From Acidobacteriota bacterium (GTDB taxonomy: Bacteria > Acidobacteriota > Terriglobia > Acidiferrales > UBA7541), in the NCBI GenBank assembly GCA_003223315.1, contig QHYR01000254.1, positions 1 to 42,497 on the forward strand: 42,497 nt of DNA, read 5' to 3'. Made by a program: the position numbers and the translations under genes. Position 1 is the first letter of the stretch; every line of letters begins with the position of its first letter. This document shows, one piece after another, positions 25,969 to 35,129 of the stretch. The notes under the pieces were generated by a model that did not search any database, was not told the origin of the DNA, and was given only the letters and a program-made list of their open reading frames with translations.

Positions 25969-26187
25969 TCGTCTTCGCGCTTTCAACGGCGCCCGCAAGG
26001 ACGTTGGCACTCCTTCAAAGCCAACCGATTGAGCGGGCAAATGGCAACTCTCCAGATTTTGCTTGAGCCCGGAGTTAGTGGGCTAAGTACGCTGCGGAAA
26101 CTCAACAGCGTCTAGAGTGTCGGAGCAAGGGGACATTTCAAGGTGCACACGCAAATTCACTGCGTCCGTGCGTGAAATGCGCGGGGG

Positions 26188-26415
26188 CTAGGAGGCTGGT
26201 TCGGCGCCGAGCATTATGTGGCGAGGGGGCTCGCGCAGATCCCAGACGTTCCGGAACCGGGACAATACGCGCAGAACGTAGAAAGTAATATCTACTTCCC
26301 AGTGGTACTTCAGGAAGAACGCGGCGATGCAAGCGAAATGCACCGCGAAAAATGGAGATGACCGGAACACCGAAATACGGTCACCACTCCTTAGAGTTAT
26401 CCAACCGGGTGCCAT
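26188..26415 (-). pseudogene. Possible fragment of a fatty-acid desaturase-like membrane protein
   Basis: A 75-residue frame with GGGGAG six bases before ATG 26415. It encodes a membrane segment (S-P-F-F-A-V-H-F-A-C-I-A-A-F-F) and then F-Y-V-L-R-V, which recalls the N-terminus of acyl-CoA desaturases before the first histidine box. After that the residues no longer resemble the family and the frame stops, so it is at best a truncated start. The similarity is weak and judged by eye. It lies between the fragments above and the stress-island regulator. Confidence 0.35.
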
Positions 26416-26566
26416 AAGCCACTCCCCTTCGCCGGAGCCTACTGGAGACGTGAGTGTTATCAACTCCCATTTGAAATGCGCCAGCTCCCTAGTTAACTCC
26501 AAGGGTAATCTGCGCGGCGTATCTTGGGTGACAGATTCTCCCCAGCTAGACGTCGAGCGCAGTCTT

Positions 26567-26869
26567 TCATAAATTGACTCTCTTCCTAGAAAGGTGGAAA
26601 TCGCGGTAGTTGCCCAGCTCGATGTCAGTGATCCGGTAGTGAGTCTTGAGCGGATGGTTTAACTGTTCAGCTAGCTGCCGATGGAGCTTGATTGAACAGA
26701 TCTCCGGCGCATCTTGGTATCTTACGCGATGAGACCGGAATGCCGCGTTCGGGATGGTGAATGTGAACTCGCGCGGCTCGTTCGAAACATCTCGCACGAG
26801 AAAGCAGTACTCACCGACGATCGGCTTCGATGTAAATCCGGCATATTGGACGATAACCCTCCGACTCAT
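26567..26869 (-). CDS. 100-residue protein coupled to the XRE regulator
   Basis: A small soluble protein beginning M-S-R-R-V-I-V-Q-Y with several beta-strand-like segments (R-E-F-T-F-T-I-P-N, R-I-T-D-I-E-L-G-N). Its ATG overlaps the TGA of the XRE gene in an ATGA, so the two are translationally coupled. No family was recognised. Because the regulator is the first gene of the pair, the protein may modify its activity, but this is inference. It has a normal start, no signal peptide and no membrane segment. Confidence 0.6.
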   Translation of the reverse strand: MSRRVIVQYAGFTSKPIVGEYCFLVRDVSNEPREFTFTIPNAAFRSHRVRYQDAPEICSIKLHRQLAEQLNHPLKTHYRITDIELGNYRDFHLSRKRVNL

Positions 26870-27759
26870 TTCGGCCCTCCTGATGAATTCCGCATCGACG
26901 AACCCGAAGCATTACGAAAATGGAGCGGGTCTCTGAGGTTCTGTAATTCCCGGTAATAATACAGCGGAGTGGGCCGCTTTCCGTTGAACCTCAGCCGCTT
27001 TAGAAACTCGATTTCTTCCTCGATCGCATCGCCGCTCAGGAAACGGTCCCGAAGGAATCGCTTGAACGCCGGCTCTTCAGACGGCCGGTCAGCCTCCTTT
27101 TCGACAAACTCAAATTTCTTGGGATACCCTGGAGCTAGTCTCCGATTTAACACGACTTCCATAGCAAACGTCGAGAGGTCCATATCCCAGGATTCAATCA
27201 GCGGATCGAGGAAGGAATCACAGTCTTCAACGGACACGCTGAAGACATCCGTGTCCAGGAATTCCAGCACGATGACTCGCATCTGTTCATAGCTTCGACC
27301 GACCAGTCGAGCGACTAGCTGGAGCCAGTTTTCACTTCCCAATTCCTCTTTGGCGACTCTCTTGACCACGTCCAAGAGCTTTTGTGTGACCAGACGCTCG
27401 AGTTCGCCGAAGGGCTGCTTCTCAAAAATAGCGCGGACTTGTTTCTCTTTGTCCGGCGCACATTTGCGAAGGATTAACTCTCGAACCTCTTTCAGCAAGG
27501 GCGCGGGTGGCTCCCCGAGGTTTCTCTTCAATTCTTCCTTGCGCTGGAGGCCAGCCATCTCCGCGAGCTTACCCGCAGGGAGCTTCAAGAATTTCGCCAT
27601 TTTGTCATAAATGTCGGTTCGGTCGGACGCGGGAGGCATTTTCTTCCGAGTCAAAAGCTGGGAAATATATGATTCGGTGACGTTGGCGGCCACCGCCAGA
27701 TCTCTCTGCTCCAGCCCTAAGTCTTGCAGTCGCTGTTTGATCACGAGACACAGGTCCAC
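26866..27759 (-). CDS. XRE-family helix-turn-helix regulator with a large C-terminal domain
   Basis: A 297-residue protein. An XRE-type HTH lies at residues about 5-60 (V-I-K-Q-R-L-Q-D-L-G-L-E-Q-R-D-L-A, V-T-E-S-Y-I-S-Q-L-L) followed by a long helical domain of unknown fold. The GTG at 27759 is chosen because GGAGG stands six bases upstream; longer starts at 27801 and 27984 would add an N-terminal extension unlike the family. It is divergent from hsp20 across 182 bases, where a strong sigma-70 promoter and an inverted repeat lie, so it probably controls the stress genes. The 100-residue gene follows by ATGA overlap. Confidence 0.78.
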   Translation of the reverse strand: MDLCLVIKQRLQDLGLEQRDLAVAANVTESYISQLLTRKKMPPASDRTDIYDKMAKFLKLPAGKLAEMAGLQRKEELKRNLGEPPAPLLKEVRELILRKCAPDKEKQVRAIFEKQPFGELERLVTQKLLDVVKRVAKEELGSENWLQLVARLVGRSYEQMRVIVLEFLDTDVFSVSVEDCDSFLDPLIESWDMDLSTFAMEVVLNRRLAPGYPKKFEFVEKEADRPSEEPAFKRFLRDRFLSGDAIEEEIEFLKRLRFNGKRPTPLYYYRELQNLRDPLHFRNASGSSMRNSSGGPK

Positions 27760-27820
27760 AGGGCGCCTCCGCTGCACTTCACTATAGCTGCTTAAGCACA
27801 TAAATATACTCGCATATTGT

Positions 27821-27837
27821 ACTTGACAGTTGCAAGT
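27821..27837. promoter_or_regulatory. Inverted repeat ACTTG-N7-CAAGT over the hsp20 -35 box
   Basis: Five-base arms pair perfectly and overlap the TTGACA of the hsp20 promoter; another CAAGT lies at 27856-27860. A regulator bound here would block transcription, and the divergent XRE gene is the obvious candidate. No CIRCE element was seen near hsp20 or groES. Confidence 0.35.
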
Positions 27838-27852
27838 TAATTCACCTAATAT
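27823..27852 (+). promoter_or_regulatory. Sigma-70-type promoter for hsp20
   Basis: A perfect TTGACA is followed after 18 bases by TAATAT, a strong housekeeping promoter, with transcription expected to begin near 27859, about 80 bases before the hsp20 ATG. The -35 box lies inside the inverted repeat described separately, so repression by the divergent XRE regulator is plausible. Confidence 0.55.
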
Positions 27853-27941
27853 GGTCAAGTGACTGAGGGAGACATACGGTAATCTAAACTGAAGTGGGTT
27901 ATCTGAAATCGCCCTTGGGTAAGACAACCAAGGAGGTCGCC

Positions 27942-28403
27942 ATGAACACCATGACACGTTGGGACCAGCCACGCGGGTGGTCATCTTTGCTGCAGGGCCA
28001 GGTCAATCGTTTGCTAGAGGACAACTTCACGCGCGACCGCTCCGGTCATGCCGACCTGGCGACCTGGGCGCCGGCTGTAGATATATACGAAACCGAGAGC
28101 GAGCTGGTCGTAAAGGCCGACCTGCCCGATCTTCAAGAGAAGGACATTGACGTTCGCGTGGAGAACAATACGTTGACCATCCGCGGAGAGCGGAAGTTCG
28201 AGAAGGAAGTCAACGAGGACAACTATCTTCGAGTGGAACGCGCCTATGGTTCGTTCATGCGGGGCTTCTCCCTGCCGAACACGGTGAAGGCCGAAGGCAT
28301 TCGCGCCGAGTATCGCAACGGAGCCCTGACCGTGCGTATGGCCAAGCGTGAGGAGTCTAAGGCGAAGCAAGTCAAGATCAGCGTCTCAGCGAACGGCAAG
28401 TAA
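27942..28403 (+). CDS. Small heat-shock protein Hsp20 (alpha-crystallin family)
   Basis: A 153-residue chaperone. A short N-terminal arm (W-D-Q-P-R-G-W-S-S-L-L) precedes the alpha-crystallin domain at about 45-140: A-P-A-V-D-I-Y-E-T-E, L-V-V-K-A-D-L-P-D, D-I-D-V-R-V-E-N-N-T-L-T-I-R-G-E-R and N-G-A-L-T-V-R-M-A-K. It holds unfolding proteins for refolding by other chaperones; GroES-GroEL lie downstream in the same island. AAGGAGG lies five bases before ATG 27942. The C-terminus lacks an obvious I-x-I motif, though V-K-I-S-V could serve. A strong hairpin follows the stop. Confidence 0.93.
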   Translation: MNTMTRWDQPRGWSSLLQGQVNRLLEDNFTRDRSGHADLATWAPAVDIYETESELVVKADLPDLQEKDIDVRVENNTLTIRGERKFEKEVNEDNYLRVERAYGSFMRGFSLPNTVKAEGIRAEYRNGALTVRMAKREESKAKQVKISVSANGK

Positions 28404-28424
28404 TCCACATTGCATATAAAGGAT

Positions 28425-28442
28425 GGGCCGGCGCTCCGGCCC
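28425..28442 (+). terminator. GC-rich hairpin after hsp20 (7-bp stem, CGCT loop)
   Basis: GGGCCGG pairs with CCGGCCC around a four-base loop, 22 bases after the hsp20 stop and upstream of the first DUF2934 start. There is no T-run, so it may attenuate transcription or stabilise the hsp20 message rather than terminate it fully. Confidence 0.45.
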
Positions 28443-28465
28443 CGGACCGGCGTAAGGAGACTGCC

Positions 28466-28657
28466 GTGATCAAACAGAGAGAACCATCGACAAAAGAGAT
28501 CGCTCGCCGAGCTCATGAGCTGTATGTTCAGCGCGGCAGAGAACATGGCAAAGATGTCGAAGACTGGCTCAGAGCCGAGAAAGAGCTGAGCGACGAACCT
28601 GTCCCGGGACTAGCGAAAATGAGTGCCGCCAAAGCAGGTCGTCAGGCAGTAAATTGA
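28466..28657 (+). CDS. DUF2934 small protein
   Basis: A 63-residue protein with the DUF2934 core I-A-R-R-A-H-E-L-Y-V-Q-R-G-R-E-H-G-K-D-V-E-D-W, helical and highly charged. The GTG start has AAGGAG six bases upstream. It follows hsp20 by 62 bases, across a GC hairpin, and precedes a 65-residue protein gene. DUF2934 proteins are common in Acidobacteriota and their role is unknown; the island context points to stress response, which is inference. Confidence 0.82.
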   Translation: MIKQREPSTKEIARRAHELYVQRGREHGKDVEDWLRAEKELSDEPVPGLAKMSAAKAGRQAVN

Positions 28658-28683
28658 TGTCAAAAGGGATGGCGAGGTATTGA

Positions 28684-28881
28684 ATGTCCACAAAGTCAAC
28701 GAACTTAATCAACAAGGCAGGCGAGACAGCAGGCACGCTCTCTTTCGATGAGGGCGCTCACTCCTGGCGGATAGCCACTAAAGCGGAGCCGAATTTTCCG
28801 AGCACATTTTCGACCCAGCAAGATGCATTTTATTGCTGGTATACCAGGTTCGACCCAAAGACTGGCAAGCTGCGGGCTTAA
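28684..28881 (+). CDS. 65-residue uncharacterised protein
   Basis: A small protein (start M-S-T-K-S-T-N-L-I-N-K) with W-R-I-A-T-K-A-E-P and the tail F-D-P-K-T-G-K-L-R-A. GGCGAGG stands six bases before ATG 28684. No family was recognised. Its last codons and the sequence after them recur at 34049-34088, where only a tail remains. It lies between two DUF2934 genes in the stress island and has no signal peptide. Confidence 0.6.
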   Translation: MSTKSTNLINKAGETAGTLSFDEGAHSWRIATKAEPNFPSTFSTQQDAFYCWYTRFDPKTGKLRA

Positions 28882-28886
28882 ACACC
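28847..28886. repeat. Direct repeat copy A
   Basis: These 40 bases match 34049-34088 at 39 positions, and similarity continues for about 14 more bases after a two-base gap. Copy A contains the 3' end of the 65-residue gene. The spacing places most of the stress island between the copies. Confidence 0.8.
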
Positions 28887-28991
28887 CCACGGTCAGCAAG
28901 GTGGGCCAGCGACCCGAGACCGAGGATGTGATGCACGCGACTACGAAGAGTTATCTAGTGAACGCGCCTTGGTCAAACCAAGGAGGTTGGC

Positions 28992-29192
28992 ATGATCGAA
29001 CGCGAAGAAACATCGAGGGAACAAATCGCTCGACGAACTCATGAAGCATCTGCTGAAGATGGCAGCGAACACGGAAAGGATGTCGAAGACTGTGACAGAG
29101 TTGAAAGAGGGCTGAGTGGCGAAGCTAACGTGGCACCGATAGAAACGCCGGCCGCCCATTATGCTGAATTACGGTATAGGTGGCCCGAGTGA
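28992..29192 (+). CDS. Divergent DUF2934 small protein
   Basis: A 66-residue paralogue of 28466-28657: M-I-E-R-E-E-T-S-R-E-Q-I-A-R-R-T-H-E-A, then E-H-G-K-D-V-E-D-C. The domain tryptophan of E-D-W is Cys here, and the usual L-Y-x-x-R-G is altered, so the copy may be drifting. AAGGAGG lies five bases before the ATG. The two DUF2934 genes probably arose by duplication, with the 65-residue gene between them. Function is unknown. Confidence 0.65.
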   Translation: MIEREETSREQIARRTHEASAEDGSEHGKDVEDCDRVERGLSGEANVAPIETPAAHYAELRYRWPE

Positions 29193-29234
29193 ATCCAATC
29201 GACGGAAAGGCTAGAAGAACACGCGAGATTCCCA

Positions 29235-29462
29235 ATGTTTCCGAAAACTAGAGGACCAGCGGCGAAAGTACTGCTACGAGATAAGTCCCTCGGGGTAAGC
29301 GACGCGAAATTTCGTATGTTGGCCGACACCACCGCAGCGGCGATGTTCACCTGTTGGGGGGAGCGACTCCTGCTTCGGATGGCAGACCGCGAATTGCGCC
29401 GGATGAAGAGCCGCGGTGCGAAAACTGTCAGAAGCGAAGTGACGGACGCGAGCATTCGCTAA
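29235..29462 (+). CDS. 75-residue ORF with PAS-like segment
   Basis: The segment S-D-A-K-F-R-M-L-A-D-T-T-A-A-A-M-F-T resembles the first helix and strand of a PAS domain in acidobacterial sensor kinases, but the rest of the domain is absent. There is no good ribosome site. It ends 11 bases before the GlsB-like gene. It may be a relic of a sensor, possibly related to the headless kinase at 34080, or a small uncharacterised protein. Low certainty. Confidence 0.3.
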   Translation: MFPKTRGPAAKVLLRDKSLGVSDAKFRMLADTTAAAMFTCWGERLLLRMADRELRRMKSRGAKTVRSEVTDASIR

Positions 29463-29473
29463 AAGGAGGCCGT

Positions 29474-29731
29474 ATGTACTTTCTATCTTGGATCATCGTT
29501 GGATTGATTATGGGCTGGCTAACCAGAAAACTCCTGAAGGAAGGCGGATACGGGCCGATTGTGGACTTCGTAGTATGTGTTGCGGGGGCAGTGGCAGGAG
29601 GTTTCATCGTGCTTGTCGCAAGCTTCCCGGGCCATGGTGGGCTAGTGTATTCGACTCTGGCCGCGATTCTGGGTGCTGTAATCCTGAGAGAGTTCACTGG
29701 TTATGCCACCCACCGAAAGCGATACGCCTGA
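29474..29731 (+). CDS. GlsB/YeaQ/YmgE family stress-response membrane protein
   Basis: An 85-residue inner membrane protein with three hydrophobic segments: W-I-I-V-G-L-I-M-G-W-L, V-V-C-V-A-G-A-V-A-G-G-F-I-V-L-V and V-Y-S-T-L-A-A-I-L-G-A-V-I-L. The G-x-x-x-G-W pattern at the start and the R-E-F end fit the transglycosylase-associated/GlsB family, often induced by general stress. AAAGGAGG lies four bases before ATG 29474. Its place between Hsp20 and GroEL supports a stress role. Confidence 0.8.
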   Translation: MYFLSWIIVGLIMGWLTRKLLKEGGYGPIVDFVVCVAGAVAGGFIVLVASFPGHGGLVYSTLAAILGAVILREFTGYATHRKRYA

Positions 29732-29813
29732 CTCATAAGCAGCCTTCTGCCAGCGCTAGTCGCTAGCGCAGATGCCGCTGCCTTATGCCGGCCAGAGGTA
29801 AGGGAGAAGCGCC

Positions 29814-30404
29814 ATGTCACAGACAGTCGAAACCCATAACAGCCGCTTGGAATTAGATACAGCCTTTAGGTATGCAGTGACTTTAGCCTGGCAAGACTTC
29901 AGGAAACTTACCGAGCCACGCTCAATGCGGGTTGAATACCTGTGTGAGCCTGGGACCGCGCTGGATCACCTAAGCGTGTGGTCGGTTCGAGCCGGAGGCT
30001 ATCAGGATTTGGTGTGCGACTACTGGACGTGCACCTCTTCCGCCCATCCAAGTGGGGCATGCTTCGGGAACAGGCACTACATTGACAAGTTGGCTCAGAA
30101 CCTCGATTTCATCATGAAGAACCAGGGTGTGTTCACCCGCCCTGCCGATGCCTGCCGTCATGGTTTGGTTCTGATTTATCCGCCTGACGTAGAGGATTGT
30201 GCAGAAGCCGCAATCTGGATGAAAGTGGCCCAGGCGCTGGAGAGCGAACCGGGTGCAGGAGCAGTTCCCGTACTGCCTAATGATCACCATCAAGATGAAG
30301 AAGCGTCGTCGCGAATGGAGGATGAAGGGTATCCGCACCAACGTGCCGGAACCCTCCCCGATGCGACAGGATACTCGGGCTACGAGTGGTTCCCTATTTC
30401 CTAG
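29814..30404 (+). CDS. 196-residue uncharacterised stress-island protein
   Basis: A soluble protein with no recognised domain. It begins M-S-Q-T-V-E-T-H-N-S, has an aromatic/Cys-rich stretch (D-Y-W-T-C-T-S-S-A-H, G-A-C-F-G-N-R-H-Y) and an acidic tail with H-H-Q-D-E-E and a terminal Y-S-G-Y-E-W. GGGAGAAGCGCC precedes ATG 29814. It lacks a signal peptide. It follows the GlsB-like gene by 82 bases and precedes the 175-residue gene by 63, so a single operon with these proteins is likely. No function can be given. Confidence 0.6.
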   Translation: MSQTVETHNSRLELDTAFRYAVTLAWQDFRKLTEPRSMRVEYLCEPGTALDHLSVWSVRAGGYQDLVCDYWTCTSSAHPSGACFGNRHYIDKLAQNLDFIMKNQGVFTRPADACRHGLVLIYPPDVEDCAEAAIWMKVAQALESEPGAGAVPVLPNDHHQDEEASSRMEDEGYPHQRAGTLPDATGYSGYEWFPIS

Positions 30405-30467
30405 CCAATAATTGGCTGCGAGGACTGTTGTCGGATTCTGTCAGTGTCTACGCCGAGGAGGACCCAA

Positions 30468-30995
30468 GTGCCAGACGTAACGGAAGCGGGAAGAATCTTT
30501 ATCAGGGAAGGCACACTATTGCCGAAAACCCTGCAGCTCGAAAGCGAGCCTTATATGCCCGGCTGGAGATCAGTCAAGAGCCTTGATGGGTACGGATTGG
30601 GTCGAAAAATCCACGACGCGGGATGGACCTTCTTCTGCTTGGCTTATGAAACGAAAGCTACTGTCTTTGGTATGGACGAAGAAAAGATGGTGCGCCGGGC
30701 CATCGAGCGGATCCTGGCAAACCGGGAGTTGAAGAAATTCAATTCCTTGGAGATTGTGCGGGTGGCCTCGTTGGCTTCGAAGCGTTTCTTGGGAATCCGC
30801 TATGTAACTGTCTCCGCCCAATCACGGCATGTCCAGAAGAGTCCCGTTATCTTCCAGGTCCAAGACAAAGACTGTGAAGTGGCGATTCCGAGCGGAATCG
30901 AATTGCGCCCGGACCAAAGCATTGGGCCATCAACAAGCAAGGAACGGCTTTTAGACGGGATCAAAACGCCAAATCTTGAATCCGTACGTATTTGA
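30468..30995 (+). CDS. 175-residue uncharacterised stress-island protein
   Basis: A soluble protein with the segments G-W-T-F-F-C-L-A-Y-E-T-K-A and S-L-E-I-V-R-V-A-S-L-A-S-K-R-F-L-G, and no recognised domain. The GTG at 30468 is chosen because AGGAGG lies six bases upstream; it begins V-P-D-V-T-E-A-G-R-I. An ATG at 30444 would add eight residues without a good site. It lies between 29814 and the exported protein 31009 with short gaps. Function is unknown. Confidence 0.6.
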   Translation: MPDVTEAGRIFIREGTLLPKTLQLESEPYMPGWRSVKSLDGYGLGRKIHDAGWTFFCLAYETKATVFGMDEEKMVRRAIERILANRELKKFNSLEIVRVASLASKRFLGIRYVTVSAQSRHVQKSPVIFQVQDKDCEVAIPSGIELRPDQSIGPSTSKERLLDGIKTPNLESVRI

Positions 30996-31008
30996 AGGAG
31001 ATTGTCAA

Positions 31009-31695
31009 ATGAGAACAATGATGCGCAGTCTGGTTGTTTGCTTCCTCATGATCATCGTGATCCTGCTTTCAATTCCTCAGGTTCACGCGCAGGATCTTTC
31101 CACGTATCGCAACTTTTCGTTCGGAATGACTGTGGCCGATCTTTCAAAGCAGATTGATCAAAAACCAGCCAATGCGGCCGTGCTCCACGAACGTCCGGCG
31201 CTGATCCAAGAATTGACCTGGTGGCCGCCACAGCCTTATGGCTCTTTACGCCCAGCGGAGCCGGTTGATCAGCTTCTCTTCTCTTTCTACAACGGTGCAC
31301 TCTACAGAATGCTGGTGACCTATGAGAATTCCGCCACTAAAGGGCTAACCGACGAAGATATGATACGGGTCATTTCCGCAAAATACGGGCTGGCAACAAG
31401 GCCGGTCGCAGCCGTTGTCAATTTCCCCATGAACCCATCGTACAAGGCCACCGAAAAAGTGATCGCACGGTGGGAAGATTCCCAATATTCGCTCAACCTT
31501 TTTCGATCCTACGGGGATACCTTTGCGATCGTCATGTTTACAAAACAGTTGGATGCCCAAGCTGGGGTCTCCATTGCCGAATCCGTGAAGCTGGATCAAG
31601 AAGAGGCTCCCCAGAAGGAAGCCGCACGCGTCAAGAAAAATGCTGAGGATTCGGAAGTAGAACGACAGAAGAACATCACGACGCTTCGACCGTAA
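31009..31695 (+). CDS. Exported 228-residue uncharacterised protein
   Basis: A signal peptide (hydrophobic residues 6-22, ending V-H-A-Q) is followed by [10 protein letters not shown] and a mixed alpha/beta body, ending in a charged coil ([12 protein letters not shown]). GGAG lies eight bases before ATG 31009. It is 13 bases after the 175-residue gene, so co-transcribed. No family was recognised. It is the only gene of the stress island with a clear cleavable signal peptide, suggesting that part of the response acts in the envelope. Confidence 0.6.
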   Translation: MRTMMRSLVVCFLMIIVILLSIPQVHAQDLSTYRNFSFGMTVADLSKQIDQKPANAAVLHERPALIQELTWWPPQPYGSLRPAEPVDQLLFSFYNGALYRMLVTYENSATKGLTDEDMIRVISAKYGLATRPVAAVVNFPMNPSYKATEKVIARWEDSQYSLNLFRSYGDTFAIVMFTKQLDAQAGVSIAESVKLDQEEAPQKEAARVKKNAEDSEVERQKNITTLRP

Positions 31696-31760
31696 GAGTA
31701 TGGCGCAACGACGAGACTAATTCCGAAATCGTTAAGGTGAGTTTGACGGAGGATCTGAAG

Positions 31761-32081
31761 ATGACAGTTCAAGTAACACCTCTACACGACCGCGTTCTGG
31801 TAAGGCGACTGGAAGAGAAGGAGACTGCGAAGGGTGGCATCATCATTCCTGACACGGCCAAAGAGAAGCCTCAAGAAGGCGAAGTGATGGCCGTTGGCGC
31901 TGGCAAGATCGAGGAGGGTAAGCGAATCCCGCTCGACATAAAGACGGGCGACCGGATTTTGTTCGGCAAATACACCGGCAGCGACATCACGATCGATGAC
32001 CAAGAATATCTGATCCTCCGAGAAGAGGAAATCCTGGCGAAGGTCAGTGGGATCGCGAAAGCGGCAAGCGGCAAGAAGTAG
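31761..32081 (+). CDS. groES: Co-chaperonin GroES (Hsp10)
   Basis: A 106-residue co-chaperonin. The GroES fold is shown by [11 protein letters not shown], the mobile loop [10 protein letters not shown] and [11 protein letters not shown]. It caps GroEL during ATP-driven folding. GGAGG lies eight bases before ATG 31761; a GTG at 31737 would add eight residues. GroEL follows at 58 bases. No CIRCE operator was seen upstream, so regulation by HrcA is not indicated. Confidence 0.95.
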   Translation: MTVQVTPLHDRVLVRRLEEKETAKGGIIIPDTAKEKPQEGEVMAVGAGKIEEGKRIPLDIKTGDRILFGKYTGSDITIDDQEYLILREEEILAKVSGIAKAASGKK

Positions 32082-32133
32082 CTCTCTGTCCAAACAGTTC
32101 GAGGCAAGAGTGCTCATTCACCCAGGAGGGTGA

Positions 32134-33774
<1,641 letters not shown>

Positions 33775-33820
33775 GCGAGGTGCCCGCGCAAAACCTTGAG
33801 AACAAAGCGGTCGCTAAGGC

Positions 33821-33845
33821 GGCGGGCCTTTACCTTGCGCCCGCC
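33821..33845 (+). terminator. GC-rich hairpin downstream of groEL
   Basis: GGCGGGC pairs with GCCCGCC across an 11-base loop, 46 bases after the groEL stop. A T-run is lacking directly after, though TTCTAGCTTTT follows within 20 bases. It is the only hairpin seen in the 305-base gap between groEL and the kinase remnant, which otherwise holds only repeat copy B. Confidence 0.4.
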
Positions 33846-34048
33846 TGTTAGATCGCCCTTCTAGCTTTTCGGTACGGTAGTGGTACAAGGTACGCGGCGG
33901 GGGGCGAATGGGTTCGTGCCTAAATCCGCTGCTGCACTGACCGGATTCCCACGCTGAATCGCCTCGCCGGAACTGCGGGCGTGTGGTGGACTGTCAGAAC
34001 ACGATCTTTGTGGAGGGCGAGATTCGCCGGATTTCACAGAAGGCCGCC

Positions 34049-34088
34049 GGTTCGACCCAAAGAGTGGCAAGCTGCGGGCTTAAACACC
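34049..34088. repeat. Direct repeat copy B (with tail of a lost 65-residue gene)
   Basis: The 40 bases match 28847-28886 at 39 positions. Copy B holds only the last codons of the 65-residue gene (R-F-D-P-K-S-G-K-L-R-A and stop) and, on the other strand, overlaps the end of the kinase gene. The rest of the gene is absent, so this is the remnant of a duplication or a recombination scar. Confidence 0.75.
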
Positions 34089-34802
34089 AACACGGTCATC
34101 AAGGATCCGGGATAGCGGAATCCGTACTGTCAAATTGTCCCCTTGCCTCTTGAGCCCCCGAGTGCAAACGTACCCCCAAGGGCAAGGGCGCGCTCGCGCA
34201 TGCCGGTAATTGCCCAGCGAAGCATGGCTATCGACCAGCTTTGTGGTGATGCCCTTCCCGTTGTCCATTACCGTTAGAATCAGGCCGTCTTTTCTTTTCA
34301 TCAAGGCGATGACAGCCCGCGAAGCATGAGCATGCCGGGCGACATTCGTAAGAGCTGCCTGGACGATCCTGAAGATAGCGACCGCCGCTGAGCGGTCAAA
34401 CTTGGCCTTTGCAGTATTGGTCTTAAACCTGCACTGTATTCCAGTGTGTCCCTCGAATTCCCTGGCCTCCGATTTCAAGGTCTTTGCCAGGCCCAATTCA
34501 TCCAAAACGCCGGGTCGCAATCCACTCGCGATGTTCTTCACCGACCGGATCAAGCTCGTCGTGGTGGCTGATAGCGACCTGATTTTCTCCTGCAACGGCT
34601 GTTGCCCTGGAGTCAACTTGCGCGATATCCAGGACAGTCCTAACTGCAAGCTGGTAAGCGCCCGGCCAAACTCATCGTGAAGCTCACGTGCGATCACGGC
34701 CCTTTCATTTTCGCGCACCGAAAGCAAGTATGCCGCGAAGGCACGCAATTGATTCCTGGAACTCTTGAGGGTTTCTTCCGCCTGCTGCAAACGAACAAGC
34801 AT
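34080..34802 (-). pseudogene. Decayed NarL-type histidine kinase (HisKA_3/HATPase_c)
   Basis: A 240-residue frame. The HisKA_3 helix has the phospho-acceptor H42 in A-R-E-L-H-D-E-F-G. The ATPase N-box reads V-Q-A-A-L-T-N, with Ala for the catalytic Glu, and the G1 box M-D-N-G-K-G is present. Residues about 198-223 are out of frame: one extra base near 34211 and one missing near 34135 replace the expected G2 region (G-M-R-E-R-A-L-A-L-G-G, readable in the shifted frame) and the frame returns at L-T-V-R-I-P-L. An in-frame stop lies just upstream of the ATG, with no sensor domain and no ribosome site. It is very probably non-functional. Confidence 0.7.
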
Positions 34803-35129
34803 CAGGAGTTACAACTGCAGCCGTACTTTTCCGCTCTATATTTCGTCCGGCAGCTTAGTGCCTTCTCTGCAGTTGGGTGTCAGAAATTCTCCTGGGAGTG
34901 AACCACAATCATTGTCAGGCGAAAAGGCTTGAAGAGTTAGATGAAAGAGCTTAGTTTACGCACCTCAGCTTAGATTTGGTTGCCAGCGCGCAGTATAGGC
35001 AAGTGATCGGCTCGACGACTGGCATGTTGAAAGGCGCATCCGGAGCAATCTATGCCACGTGACTGTGCGATCAAACAACGACCTCGGCCTGCTGTAGGCG
35101 GTTCGCTAGCTGGCCGCTGAGGAGGGCGC
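34803..35129. other. Intergenic gap with a 9-bp inverted repeat
   Basis: No gene was found in these 327 bases. CAACTGCAG at 34812-34820 and CTGCAGTTG at 34867-34875 form a perfect inverted repeat separated by 46 bases, just outside the truncated kinase. The last part holds the GAGGAGG ribosome site of the quinoprotein gene. The kinase sensor may once have been encoded here but no trace was recognised. Confidence 0.4.

Noticed and set aside
31696-31760. CIRCE operator expected before groES
   Set aside because: No TTAGCACTC-N9-GAGTGCTAA or close relative occurs in the leader, so HrcA control is not claimed.
34049-34082. Possible second 65-residue gene
   Set aside because: Only the last codons are present; no start, ribosome site or upstream part exists, so it is treated as a repeat remnant.
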